Shown: one piece after another, positions 25,901 to 36,990 of the stretch
Position numbering within the stretch: position 1 is the stretch's first letter
Layout: each line of letters starts with the position of its first letter
Assembly: GCF_947242115.1 (NCBI RefSeq)
Contig: NC_074726.1
Coordinates: forward strand, 4,172,451 to 4,236,450
Origin: Biomphalaria glabrata
Lineage: Eukaryota > Mollusca > Gastropoda > Planorbidae
Direction of reading: 5' to 3'
Length of the DNA: 64,000 nucleotides
Made by a program: the position numbers and the translations under genes
The notes under the pieces: generated by a model
Database searches by the model: none
Seen by the model: only the letters and a program-made list of their open reading frames with translations
Told to the model about the DNA's origin: nothing

Positions 25901-28900
25901 ATACAAATTTAAAATTTACTATATATCCATCTATGGATATGTGTTTAACATTAGGTTGATCATGTGTTACTGTGAAAGACAAAATAGTTGAATGTCGACT
26001 TTCACTGGTGATTGTCTATGCACACCACAGGAGCAGGAGCAAGGCTATACACACTGTCATTGCAAAAGGAAGTGTTCCATAATTGAATGCAGTTGTAAAA
26101 GCCAGGAAATCTTGTGTAATTTAAAGTGTCATACAAGTTTCAATTGTTGCAATAAATAAGATTTCCATCTCATAATTACAGTTTTTCTTATAACTGTTAT
26201 TTTCTTTTTTCAGTTACATTGCACTGTTTGTTTTAAGTTCAACAGTTCATTTCTTCTCTTTTGACACATATGGTAATGTGTTCTAATGATAAAGCATGAT
26301 TCAAATAAGAAATGTTGAATACAGTATAAATGGCAAGTTCTTTCTTGGCCAAACATAAGTACAACTGCTATTATTAAGAAGGCAAGCAATATTGAGCATC
26401 TCATCTTCTCAAGCTAAAATCTAAGACAGTGATACCCAAAATACGGCCCTCAGGCCGAACATGGTTTCATCCGGCCTGCCAACGTCTGTGACTTTTTATC
26501 ACGACTGAAATAAAAGGAAAACATAAATCTCTGACATATTCAGCATTTATCATTAGTGCATGGGGAATGTTGACATATGCCAGTGTTAGTCAGAAAAAAA
26601 GGTATTTAGTAAATATATTGACTGAATGTTGACATTCACTTCTCAACATGCATTCAACATTCAACAGATTTCTGTTTTTCACAGTAACAACTATATTTAT
26701 TGTATTCTTCAAGAAAAATGCTAATATGTACCCTTATATGTATTATAAAGCTATAGTTCTTTTATAAAGATATTTTGATAGCTCTTTTGTTATAACTCAT
26801 AGTTAAAATAATAATAATCATTGTTTCATTGAATTAAAAAATGTAAAAAAAAAAAAGTATAACCTCTAATATTTAAAGAATACAAGCTTGTATTTTCTCA
26901 TATATCATATATTCATTAAATAGATGTAACAAAACAATTTGTTACAGAATTTCAAAAGTTGTGGCTTTAGGTTATGTCAACAGTGGTAAATCTTGCCTTA
27001 TTCATCGCTATGTTCACGGAGAGTTCAAAATTGTTTATGCTGTAAGTGTTTTTCTTTATTTTGTCTACATGATTTCTCTCATTGGACCTCATTCACCAAT
27101 CGTAAACAAACATGTAGCCACGTGATAAAACAATGAATAAAACATATCACGTGACAGCCTTTATGGATTGCATAATTTGTATAGAAGAGATAGAGAATCA
27201 CGTGGCTAAATGTTGTTTGTTTATGATTGGTGAATGAGGTCCTTTCACCACTTGTTAATTATTAGAGTACTAACAAAAAATTACTTATACTATTTATTTC
27301 TCAGACTTTTCATTGAATGTATTGTATAATTTAAAAAAAAAAGATGATTCAACTTGAAAGATGCCCCATATATAAAGAAATTAGTATTTCTACAATGACA
27401 ACACCTTGTCTAATTTTTATCTTTAAATTGAAATTCAGACTATTGGTGCTAATATGAGCAGGGTGATGTATGGTGATAACAAGTTTGACATTTGGGTAAG
27501 TTTTTTTTTTTTTTTAAATATTTTACTTGTTGACACTAAAAGTAAATTTCCCCTTTCATACCTTGCCCTCTATAGAGCAGATGTTGTTAAGGTCATCTGT
27601 TTCTTTGGCCAGTGGTTAATGAGCAGGGTGTTATGTGGCCAGCACAATGACCAACCACCTTTACTCTACCCCAACTAAAGTCAGGGACCCGTTAGAGTTA
27701 GGTGGACTGAGAGGCCTCCTAAAAATCCTGAAATTCAATACACTGTGCTCCAACATTCTTTACCAAGAGGCCCGAACAAGACACTGGCCCCAAAGCACCA
27801 AAATAGAAAGAAAACTATAAGGAGAGCTCCCTGATTTGGAAACCATTGTTCAGTTCATCTCATATATTCTGAGTCGTCTGAAAGCTCGAATATAAAAATG
27901 AGACAAGGTAGAAAAATGCACTGTGCGATAACAAAAAAATGCATCATTTTTTAATAGCATCAAATGATAACCATTTTTATCATTTTGTATCTGTAGATTT
28001 GCATAATACCAATGATTCATTTGCCAAAAAGTTTTATGCTTAGGTTTCTTTATCTTCTTAGGTGCTAGCTAAGAAACAGTTTTGATATATTTTCAGTCTG
28101 AATGCAGTATTTTGCTAAATATCACTAGCTTTCTATTAAGCCTTTGTATTTTTTCTTCTTCATTCTCACATATGTTGTCTTACTCTGTTATGTCTGGTTC
28201 TGAGGCGAAAAATTAGAGGTCCTTAGTCTTGTTATGATAGTTGTTGTCTTATTGTGGTTCAGATGAGAGCTGGTCCTTTTCTCATTACTTCTATTCACTT
28301 TTAGTATCTCTGTTTCTTCCCGATTGTGTGCAGTGTTCAATTGTGTCAGCCTTTTCATTTTCTTCTAGTTCAACATGTGTTGGTATCCATTGGAGAACAG
28401 TTTTCTTGCTGTTGTTGTTGAGCTCTATAAGTACTGTCCTGAGTTGTTACACATAGGAGGAATCAGAGTTTTTTTTTAAAGCTTTGAAGGTCTGTTTTCA
28501 CATCGGTTAGGAAGACAATTTGACAAGCTTTTGTATTTAATTTCACTGTTTCCTGAAAAATGTCTGATATATTATAAAGCTGTAAATAAGGCTTGTAAAT
28601 GAGTCTGAAGATTAATGCAGTAGTTCATTGGCTACACTGCCCCAGCTGTGACCTACATATTTTACCACATCTAGGGCAAACATAACCATTTTCTCCTAGT
28701 GGTTGATTAAGATTTTCTTTTTGCCATCTGCGTCTGTCCTCAGCAGCAGATTTTCTTTTGGTCTCAAATGTGTATCCCGCAGCCTTTGTGAGTGACCTCC
28801 AGCTGTCTCATTCTGAGGCACATGCAGCCAGGTGCTCTCTTCTATGTCAGCTAATGCAAGTTGGCGCCTAAGCTGGTCTTTGAAGTGTTTCCGTGGGGCA

Positions 28901-31900
28901 CCTCTGTTATGTTGACCACCTTTTAGCTCCCCAAAAAAGCTGCCTTTGGCATACTTTTGTCTCCCATATAGGATACATGCCCTGCCCAGCATAACTGTCG
29001 CATCATAAAGCTTAAATACAATTATTCAACAGCACAAAAATATACCGGTACTTCCTTTCATCTTTGGTGCATAACTGTCCATTGTTTTAAAAACATTTTG
29101 TTGCTTTTTCTCCCGATGATAGGAAGAAGCTGCGTGAATATTTGGCTTTCTATGCTCATGTTAAGAAAAAAATTAAATGAATATAGGAGCTTTTTTTTAT
29201 TATTTAAGGGATACCATAATTCACAGTGGGAATATGGCTGCTATAATGTGGGGCATTCTCCAAAAAAAAAATTGATGGTGGTTCAGCCCAAATAACCAAT
29301 ATATTGTCTATAAACTATTTCAACACAGTGAAGCACTAGTATCATGAATGCTAGAACTAACAGGCCATGAATAGGTTTGGGAAGTGTTGTGATATAGGTA
29401 TTGATTGTGCAGACTTTATTTTCTTCACCTCTTGACAGAGCCTACCATAATATAGAACTCATAAACGAAAGAATTGGGATTGTATATAGGACATTTTTTA
29501 TTAGAGGGTGAGAGGTAAGGTATAATACAATTCACAGGTCATATTTATGTACGAGTGGGAAGCATTTCTTTGTTGTTGTTTTTTCCCCATAAAATTAAAA
29601 AAAATCAAACTAACTAACACATAGTATCAGCTATTTCAACTCTTGTTGGAGCTATCTTCTTCTACCAAGTGCATTACTAGGTGGTGTATTGGGGAGAAAA
29701 CCCTTAGATATATGATTTAGCTATGAATATTTAATTAAATAGCCTTAGACCTACTGGCTTGCAGTCATGGAGGATGAGGTGGTTAGGATATCCACTTGAA
29801 ACATTTTAAAAAATTGAGGGCAATTATTGCAAAAAAAACTTTATCTGCTTGTTTCACTTATTTACATTTGACTAATTTAAATTAAGTTCTATGAAATTTT
29901 ATATACAATGCACCATACTAGACGCATAGGATGTAATCATCTTGTTTTTTTTAAGTAACGTCTGTATTTTATAAAATAAGATACTCTATTTAGGTCTAAA
30001 TATGACTAAAGCTAATTCGACTATTTTTTTTTAATTTTAATTTCAGGACACTAATGGGCTCGAATCAACTGTATCTCTTACTTCTTTGTACTGCAGAGAT
30101 GCTGGGGCTGCCATTTTATTCTTTGCTTTAAATTCTAGAAAATCTTTTGATGTTTTAAAGTAAGACTTAATGTTTGTTGGCATCTTTTATAAATATTGAT
30201 AAACTTATCAACCAAATATTTCCCCTTTTTTTAACTTTGCTTAGTTATGTGTTGCTGCCAGGCAGTTTTTTCAAATCATAGGGTCCATTGTTCATGCCCT
30301 AGTGAGAACTGTTCCCTACACCATTCTGTCATTAAAATTCTTAGTTCTGCCTTTATGTAATGTGTATCATAACTAATGTTATGGGACCACTTGCTACAGC
30401 ACCACTGTCCATCATCATTGACGATAACAAGCTAGATGCCTTAAACGCATTCTGCTACCTTGGGTCTACTATTCAAGGTGACCTGTCACTATAAGAAGAG
30501 ATCAAGAAACACATAGGGAAGGCTGCATCAACCTTCGCTAGACTCCGACCAAGAGTTTGGGAAAACCAGAAGCTCACCACGGCGAACAAATAGGAGGTCT
30601 ACAAGGCATACGTCTTTAGCACCCTACTGTACGGCAGTGAGTCGTGGACAACAACAAGAGAGGAAATTAAACACATTCCACTTGCGCTGCCTTTGGAAGG
30701 ATCTTAAAAATAACATGGAAAGAAAAAGTGTGTTCCTTGCGAGAATGGCCCTTCCCAGCATATTTATGGTCCTCAGGCAACGCCGCCTGTGCTGGCTCGG
30801 ACATGTTTGCCAGATGGAGGACAATGGCATTCCAAAAATCATTCTGTACGGTCAACTTGTGTCTGGCTCAAGAAAAAATGGTTGCCCCCACCTCTGTAAC
30901 GTTGATGTGATAAAAAGGGATTTAAAACAGTGAACATTGATACTGACCATTGGGAAGACATAGCCTTAGACCGCACTAGTTGGAGAGAGACGGTGACCTA
31001 GAAAGCGAGAAAACATGGGCCTCGATTCTTGCAGAAAAGCGTGCCACCTAGAAAATAGCTAGCTCCTCTACCACCTAAGCAAAAGCCACCTTGACATTCA
31101 ATATATGTGGACAGGAGTGTCTCTCCAAAATAGGGCTCCACAGCCATATGAAAAAATGTTCAAGATGAACCATAGTCGTTTCACGACCAAAGGAGGCCAA
31201 TGATGATGATGATGTGTATCATATGTAATATGTTTACTTTAAAAATTTAACAAAAAATAAAAGAAAATGAGATTAAATATACATGTGTCATTTCCCTTGT
31301 ATTAATTAAGTCCATTTGTATTAAAGTCTTTGAAAAAGTTTAGTATAGAGTGTAGAAAATAGTATAGTAAAATCCTGTCCAAGACCTCCACTTACCTAAG
31401 TCTAGCCCTACTTTTAATATTATTATTGTCTGTGTCACTTAAATTATCAAACAAAAATATTAGGATGTGCTATGTCATAGTTTATGTGCATAGATTTGTT
31501 ATAGCTTTTTTTCTTCCATTGAGCATTAAAATATTTAACTCTGTTTACCTGATAAAAGTAATAATTAAGAAATGGATAAAACTAATAATTAAAAAATACT
31601 TTAGTTCATTTATATATTGGATGATTTAATATTTTGTAACCCTGAACCTATCCCTTAGTCTGTTGAAAGTTGGCACACCACACAAGTTTTGTTAACCGGC
31701 TTTCTCCATTCTTCTCTGTCTTTTGCTTGGATAAAATTTCTTTCAATGACAGGACTGTCCATTCTTGTATGTTTTCTTCCCATTGCTTTTCTGTCTGCCT
31801 CTGTCTGCTAGTACTGTTCCCTGAAGTAAGGTCTTTGCAAGCCCTGAGGATCTTGTGAAATGGCCATAAAGTTAACATTAGTGTTTTTTTTGCAGTAGTT

Positions 31901-32342
31901 AGCAGGTGGATTCCAATTGCTCTGTTAATCCTGTTTCTAATTATTTCTTCATACAGTCTTTGTAAGTGATACCTAGGAACTCTCTGTAGCATTTTTGTTA
32001 TTTTGTTTTGACTTCATATTTTGTTTATTTCCCAGGGATACATTTGAACCACTTTTGAAATTCACTGCCACCAATAGCCCAAAGGTTGTTGTGGGCACAA
32101 AACTGGATGATCCAAAGCGTGAGGTAACTAAAGAAGAGGGCGAGGAATACGCCAGACAGTTGAACACGCCAGAGAATCTGGAGAGGATGTCGCAAGTCCC
32201 TTACTTTGAGACCTCAAGTCTCAGGAATGAGAATGTTAGAGAAATGTTTGAGTTTGTCTTCAAGAGCTGCTTACCTCCACTTGAGAGGGAGACAGAGACA
32301 GAGACATGGAAGTCAAGTCTAAGAAAGTTCTTGTTTAGATGA
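16991..32342 (+). CDS. MEKK-like protein kinase fused to a Rab/Ras-like GTPase (13 exons, predicted 533 aa)
   Basis: Exons read by eye with GT/AG borders and matching phases: 16991-17090, 17937-17996, 18571-18725, 19623-19748, 20421-20550, 22601-22775, 23633-23856, 24619-24666, 25831-25843, 26948-27041, 27439-27495, 30047-30159, 32036-32342 (1602 nt including TGA). Residues 1-60 are a short acidic leader. The kinase domain spans about 63-320: Gly loop GSGGYG 70-75, ATP Lys92, alphaC Glu113, HRDIKAAN with Asp188, DFG 206-208, APE 233-235, and EYMPGGSL and GSPYWMAPEV as in MEKK2/3 (MAP3K). The catalytic set is complete. The linker is about 321-344. The GTPase domain spans 345-510: G1 GYVNSGKS 352-359, switch-I Thr376, G3 DTNGLE 395-400, G4 TKLD 453-456, G5 region ETSS 490-493. 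No C-terminal prenylation Cys is visible; the tail is acidic then basic. The exon set is predicted, not proven; two adjacent genes is the main alternative. Confidence 0.82.
17300..17660 (-). mobile_element. LINE 3' end in intron 1
   Basis: Minus strand gives fragments of the C-terminal ORF2 block (K-KAKLVW, VQWREA, PKKNWLAHV, SLDVLLRT, VWRDFI), like the copies at 31640 and 47510. Many breaks. Confidence 0.55.
18812..18962 (-). repeat. SINE A in intron 3
   Basis: Inverse of GGCTGCCTGGTCATGTGG, GGTTCAAACC and GGAGGTTTGGACTACGAAGT, ending ACATCCAAAACATGT. Confidence 0.75.
19278..19400 (-). repeat. SINE A, partial, intron 3
   Basis: GTTTTGGATGTTCCTTTAGA, CCAAACCTCCTGCAGGAT and GTTCAATCTC match the body and box B of SINE A on the minus strand. 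Confidence 0.65.
20640..21030 (-). repeat. Repeat family C (about 400 bp) in intron 5
   Basis: Inverse of a unit beginning AGCTTTCTCAAAGCGCTATG, with ACTCAGAGCTCAAGA, CCACCACATCTGTCAAGTA, TTGATTCTTGTGTTGTCAG and GCTTGATCCGAGAT. Other copies are at 50045 and 51510, with partial ones at 39955, 48290 and 54720. No coding frame or terminal inverted repeat; origin unknown. Confidence 0.7.
21290..22135 (-). mobile_element. LINE reverse-transcriptase fragment in intron 5
   Basis: Minus strand shows LPPELQDTITISIHKKG, then F-LSHDCLRRI-CRLSYKV and LLLLCSLSSLAQFW, the N-terminal and palm region of a non-LTR RT with many stops and frame changes. A MITE copy (21826-21906) is inserted in it. Confidence 0.6.
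21826..21906. mobile_element. MITE D, ends TTA(A/G)CTCTTTCTCTCC
   Basis: Inverted ends (TTAGCTCTTTCTCTCC and GGAGAGAAAGAGTTAA) around GACGATACCACCGTTGAT. About 80 bp. Same family at 48014, 51079, 57720 and 58374. Confidence 0.7.
22985..23125 (-). repeat. SINE B, partial, intron 6
   Basis: Inverse of GTTGCCAAGTGGCAAAATCC, TTGGCTTCTGAACC and GGTGAAGACTGGGAT. Confidence 0.6.
23338..23520 (+). repeat. SINE A, well preserved copy, intron 6
   Basis: GGATGGCTGCCTGGTCTTGC, GCGCGCTGGACTGTC, GGGTTCAATCCC (box B), CCTTCGTCCTGCGGGAGG, AACATCCGAAACATG. The head is tRNA-like. Confidence 0.8.
25831..25843 (+). other. 13-nt microexon joining kinase and GTPase halves
   Basis: The tract TTTTTTTTCATCAG precedes 13 bases, followed by GTAAGG. 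The preceding exon ends in phase 1 (G) and the next begins needing phase 2. The microexon supplies GAT AAT TCC AAG AG|A, read D-N-S-K-R, and restores the frame into ISKVVALGYVNSGKS. Skipping it would break the frame, so phase alone supports its use. Confidence 0.65.
25992..26159 (+). pseudogene. Small Cys-rich frame, possible CXC-type transposase tail
   Basis: 55 codons from ATG at 25992 with CHCKRKCSIIECSCKS and LCNLKCHTSFNCCNK. The spacing of Cys pairs resembles the CXC (TSO1-like) block at the C-terminus of some mollusc transposases. It lies in intron 9 of the kinase-GTPase gene. It could also be an unused or alternative exon. Confidence 0.4.
27084..27242. mobile_element. Palindromic MITE E in intron 10
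   Basis: Ends GGACCTCATTCACCAATCGT and its inverse ATGATTGGTGAATGAGGTCC extend inward over about 40 bp, with CACGTGA near both inner edges. A diverged relative is at 44187. Confidence 0.75.
27549..27735 (-). repeat. SINE B in intron 11
   Basis: Inverse body words: CCCTTTCATACCTTG, TGTTATGTGGCCAGCACAAT and CAACTAAAGTCAGGGACCC. The tRNA-like head is missing. Confidence 0.7.
27740..27905 (+). mobile_element. LINE (I type) 3' end, second copy
   Basis: Words CAAGAGGCCCGAACAAGACA, CTGGCCCCAAAG and GTTCAGTTCATCTCA match the end of the RNase H-bearing LINE at 33350-33500. Confidence 0.6.
28590..28995 (-). mobile_element. LINE 3' end in intron 11
   Basis: Minus frame with LYGR, FFGELKGGQHNRGAPRKHF, KDQLRRQLALADIEESTW and RLRDTHLRPKENLLL, then a degenerate finger (GCAGTGTAGCC) and tail shared with 12105 and 52195. 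This is the C-terminal block of a CR1/L2-like or RTE-like ORF2. Confidence 0.75.
29905..30000 (+). repeat. LINE tail (GACGCATAGGATGTAATCAT type)
   Basis: It shares GACGC-TAGGA-GTAATCATCTT, TTTAAGTAACGTCTGTATT and an ATAAGATA end with 37640-37890 and, inverted, 45090-45345. It ends 46 bp before exon 12. Confidence 0.7.
30385..31215 (+). mobile_element. LINE 3' end in intron 12, with (GAT)n tail
   Basis: Frames with LDALNAFCYLGSTIQGD, TFHLRCLWKDLKNN, VLRQRRLCWLGHVCQMED, GIPKIILYGQLVSGSRK and DIALDRTSWRETVT, then a finger-like CGQECLSKIGLHSHMKKCS and GATGATGATGATG. Several frame changes and stops. Confidence 0.8.
31640..31990 (-). mobile_element. LINE 3' end in intron 12, next to the last exon
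   Basis: Minus frame EIIRNRINRAIG, LTLWPFHKILRACKDLTSGN, SRQRQTEKQWEENIQEWT and SLKEILSKQKTEKNGESRL match the ORF2 end also seen at 47510 and 62575. It ends about 45 bp before the last exon. Confidence 0.75.
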
Positions 32343-32810
32343 TATCAGAATAATTTGGGTTTTGTTTTGTTTTTTAATTCATCACTGATACAGCTTTGAT
32401 TACTTTCAATGATAATGTTATTTGGTTTTCCTTATTAATAACATTTATTTTTAAAAGTTTTTTTTTTTTTAAGGCTCAACAGCCCTTACACCAGGGCCCA
32501 CCCAGTCATAAACCTTAAGGATTGGACATTTTTTTTTCTGAATTGTTTTGAGGCAATTTCATTTGTGTTATAGATTGTTTCTTTGCTAATGCTGTTTTTT
32601 TTTAATATTGATATGTCCTGATACCTTTTTCTATAGTATTCTTATCAATTTTTTTGAAAATTGTCAAATTTCTTAATATATAAATGCATTGTATATTATG
32701 TCTGGCACAATTATTTAATTTCCGATTTTTTTTTATTTTTTTTTTTTAACTTTTTCAGTTTTTGTTATGTACCTACAAAATTTCCAACACAATTTCATTG
32801 AACTTTTGTA

Positions 32811-32816
32811 AATAAA
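32811..32816 (+). promoter_or_regulatory. Candidate polyadenylation signal of the kinase-GTPase gene
   Basis: AATAAA lies about 470 nt after the TGA stop in a T-rich 3' region with no other recognised element up to about 32880. Confidence 0.4.
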
Positions 32817-32999
32817 AAATTTTTAATGGATCAAAATATTCAACCAGAAAAGAAAAAAAAATACTTTCATCTATAAAGCCATGTACACCAAACAGCCAAA
32901 TTGTCTGACTGACCCATGCCAAAACAGTCCTTCAAAGCCTGAACGACTTGGACACTTCTTTATATAAAACAACTCATGACAGCCCTTGTAAACCTTAAC

Positions 33000-33530
33000 A
33001 CCAACAGCAAGGAAAACTGTTCTTCAATGGATCACAGCACACATTGAACTAGAAGTCAATGAAAAAGCAGACATGCTGGCCAAAGATGGAAGAATAAACA
33101 AACAAATGAAAATCTCTCTCTACCCAGAAGAAATGATGAAAATAATAGAGTGTAGAATAAATGAGAATTGGACCATCTCACATCCCAATTACAAGAAAGA
33201 TGGCGCCTATTATAATCTCGACATGACCAACGCATAATTTTTTGCCTCAGGGCCGGACACAACAGAATGACACAACATGTGTTCCGGAAGCTTAAAGTTG
33301 GGACCAGCAAAACTTGCCCTTGTGGAGCACCACCAGACAATGCTGACCATTTCCTTCAAAGCTGCATACTATATGAAGAGGCCCGAACAAGACCATGGCC
33401 TCAAAGCCTCAGAACAAAAACTATATGGAGAACTGCCTGATCTGGAAACAACTGCACAGTTCATCTCAGATATAGGAATACTGATCTGAAACCTCCGACA
33501 TGTAAAATGAGAATGAAGAAGAAGAAGAAT
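33000..33530 (+). mobile_element. LINE (I type) end: RNase H tail and C-terminal Cys motif
   Basis: TVLQWITAHIELEVNEKADM (RNase H end, with His and Asp), MKISLYPEEM, then in a shifted frame RMTQHVFRKLKVGTSKTCPC and GAPPDNADHFLQSC (C-C-H-C pattern). It ends in (GAA)n near 33520. A few breaks. Confidence 0.75.
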
Positions 33531-34840
33531 CTATAAAGCATCTTTTGAAGTTTATAGACAAGATATTACAGTAAATGTGGGCAAGCTGAATTGTAAACTT
33601 AATTATTGTAAATGAGAAAAAAAAATGTTGTCAATGTGTTGTACATGAATATTGTTATTGTAGGCTTATATCTACAAGGGAAAAGTGGTTGCCAACATGT
33701 GGCATCAGAACTAAGATTCATGAGATTAGATCCATCTAGTGGCTAGGATTTTAGGAAACCCTCAGGTCCTGTAAGCTATGATATGTGCCTGGCCAAATTT
33801 AGGGTAGTCAAGCTGATTTCATGACAGCCTGGCCCTGTAGCACCCTGCGGCTACATGATGTTATGGTTAGTATTGAAATGATAGATGACAGTGTGTCTTT
33901 AAGCTGACTAGCACAAGAACATGTCAATGGAACTCCAATTTGAAGTATAAAAGAAAAAATGTTTAGAAATTCTTTAATTTATTTATCAATATAATGTACC
34001 AAAGCTGTTTATGGTGCAGACACACTTTGCTGTTCCCAGATTGATACTCTGCCTTTAAGCTGTAGAGACAATAGCCTCATTTGATACCCAATCTGTTTAA
34101 TTATGAATAGATTAGCATTTGCTATTCATCTTGAAAGTGGTAAATATGCAAATGTATATGTGCTGTGCATTAACTCCTAATCTATCAAAACTATACAACT
34201 TTTAAAATACTTTAACAAATGTAACAGATGACCTGCCAAATCAGCTGGCCACATATAAGTGCATGGAAAGACTCATGAGACTAAATATATTTTTGTTGAT
34301 TCTACCAATAAACTCTCCTAAACAATATATTTGTTACACCTTTATGTGTTTTCACAATGAAGTACTTTATAGCAATTATCTGAGATTTGAAATTGCTTGT
34401 ATGTTATGTATATACAGTAGTTACAGTTGGACAATAACATTTTAAAATTAAACTGGATGCTGAATCTTTCATAAACTTTTAGTACTATTGTATTTTGTTG
34501 TTTTCTTATTTTGTTTTTATAAAAGGCCTATTTTAAGATGAACTCTTTGAAAAGCAATAGTACAAAGTCAAACAGAATAATTAACCGGATTAACAGGTTG
34601 TTTAGATCACCCAAACTTTAAAAATCACTATTTGAACTAGTTAAAAAAAATAGCATTAATTTGTTAGTTGTGTTTTACATATTCCTACACATTTGGACAT
34701 AATTACTTCCTAAGCCAATACTCCCGCAGTGTTGGGGGGGGGGGAGGATCTGGGACCATTTAGACTTGAACTACAGTGTAGATGGCATACCATGCAAGCC
34801 AACACCTGAGTTTAGTTTGAAAAGCTTTTTAACTGACCCG
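33531..34840. other. Unassigned sequence
   Basis: AT-rich, no gene or repeat recognised; a G-run lies at 34734-34744. Confidence 0.45.
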
Positions 34841-34844
34841 TAAA

Positions 34845-35045
34845 TGTCAAAGGTTAATCCAATATGATGCTCAACAACGACCAACTGCCTTTACTTTCCC
34901 CCAACTAAAGTCAAGATACCCCTTAGAGTAGGGTCGACTCAAGGGCGCCCTAAAAATCCCGAAATTCAAAACCCCAGTTTTCAACGAAATTCGAACCCAG
35001 GACCTGCAGGTTAGGAAGCCAGGCGCTTAACCCCATTGTCAGGCG
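34845..35045 (-). repeat. SINE B
   Basis: Inverse of AAGCGCCTGGCTTCCTAACC, GGGTTCGAATTTCG (box B like), CCCTACTCTAAGGGG and TTGGTCGTTGTTGAGC. Confidence 0.75.
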
Positions 35046-35561
35046 TAAAGTACCTATTTAGTATAGCAACGCACTATAGATAAAAACTTACTTGTGACTA
35101 TGTTAGTGACGTCCTAATATAAACATAGAGAGTGTAGAGACTTAGTCTATTTACAACTATAAATTATACTCCGACAACATGGTTTTAGAGACAGAGACTT
35201 GTCTCCTATCCCATTCTGTATTAAAACCTGTTAACTTTTGAAGATTTGTGGATTTTGTCACTTCCAGTTTGTTTGTAATGTCTCTGTGTGTGAGATTGGC
35301 AAAAGATTTTAAACTACATTCATAAAATTATACACTTGCGTCTAGCATCAATACCTTAAGATAGTAATAAAAAATCTCACAACCAGAAACGAAGTATCCG
35401 TCACACAAGGAATAGTTACCAGACACCTGACAAAAGGAGAAAACGTCTTCCTTTGAAGGTCGTGGCATCCGTCCAAGCCGTCCTTCTTTTATTCCTTCTC
35501 TAGGCGTGCTTTTTGTAATCATAGTCAGGAATGCTTATTACACCCAGTTCGGCAGTTGGGC

Positions 35562-36990
35562 CCAGGGGCGGACTGGGTGTGTCAAAATCGGCTCAGGCAT
35601 TTCTATACAATCCGTCCCACAAATTATATGCCACATGATGGGCATCCAATGACGTCTCTCATGAAGAGCATTGTGTGAAGTTTAACTATGCATCGAAAGT
35701 AGTTATTTATATGAATAATTTATTAGTTAATTTGGAAAGGATCTGATAAGCTCAATTACTAAATGAATTAAGTATTACACTTGAAATTACACTTGGAATG
35801 GGGAATCTCTTAATGTCAAAAAAATTGCTAGTACCATATACATTAACAAATGCATGTACTTTACACTCACATTCAAGGCATCTAAAGATCCTCCATCAAT
35901 AGACTCAGGCATATGGACTTCAATTAACAAATACAACTCTTCATCCATTATTTAACTGCCCATCCTACAAGGTCATCGGGGCGCAGTTAAGCGCTTGGCT
36001 CCCGAACCTGGGGTCTTGGGTAAAGTAAAGGTTGTTGGTCGTTGTGCTGGCCACATGACACTACTCGTTAACCATTGGCCAAAGATACAGATGTCCTTAA
36101 CATCATTAGCCCGGTAGAACGCAAGGTCTGAAAGGGAAACTTTAAAAGGTCATATACTGACTGCTTTCTCAATAACTTGGAAACCTAGCTTGACGGTCTG
36201 CATCTTATAGTTGGCTACACACACACACAAAAACAATAAGTTCACTTGTTTGAAGGTAATATAATATCCTTACGTTCAGTTTAACAAATGCTGTTAAGAT
36301 TGTTTCGTATTACAGTAGCGCCTCAAAGACTTAAGTCTAGATCTTTGTCGTCATCTGGCGTTGAGCCTGTTCATTCATAATTGCTGTCATAATAACGTTG
36401 GTGAATCGCTAGTGCTTGTTAGAAAACATTAATAATTTTTTTTTTCTTTTTTTGCTCAGCATTTCAGCAATATCAGCTCCTTCTTTTTCGATTTTTTTTT
36501 TTTTTGCATTCTGATTCTAATCAACGCATTGCTAAACTGTTCAGGACAATAATTGTGATTTATGAAGGACTTCGTAGCTGGGCAAACGCGAGATCATGCG
36601 ACATCTCCACCAAATCAATAAGAATTCGTATGTGACTGGACATGTTATCTATATGACTTTGAATGTTGTTTTTTTGGTCCCTGCATAAGATTCATCCGAA
36701 TATATTCACACTAATGCCGATCTCAATAAGAAATAAAGGCCTTAAATTTCTTGTTTATCCTTTAGTGTGTAGGCTATAAGGTATGGACTTCTACTAAAAG
36801 CACTGTATACGGATGTAGACTATTTACGACACTGCTTTACATTAGTATTAGACTTTAAAGGGTTATTTTAAACAGAATATTACAAAAACTTAAAACAATT
36901 TACTGACATTCATGCGGCCATTTCTGTGGCCCTACAGGTCCGATTGGGTACCGGCCCACCGGACATTTGCCCAAATAACCATATAGCCGG
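35562..36990. mobile_element. Possible hAT-like element with CAGGGGCGGACTGGG end
   Basis: The left edge CAGGGGCGGACTGGGTGTGT is a terminal word common in hAT non-autonomous elements. Near 36938-36990 the words AGGTCCGATTGGG and CCGGTTGGGCCA look like its right inner part. The true right end is lost or cut by SINE B material. Confidence 0.4.
35975..36150 (+). repeat. SINE B
   Basis: GTTAAGCGCTTGGCTCCCGA, CTGGGGTCTTGG, GTTGTGCTGGCCACATGACA and AAGGTCTGAAAGGGAAAC. Confidence 0.75.

Noticed and set aside
25600-25959. 119-codon open frame as a gene
   Set aside because: Low-complexity Ser/Phe/Lys translation in AT-rich intron DNA, no similarity; the microexon fits this area better.
30637-30933. 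98-codon frame as a host gene in intron 12
   Set aside because: It is the ORF2 C-terminal block of a LINE.
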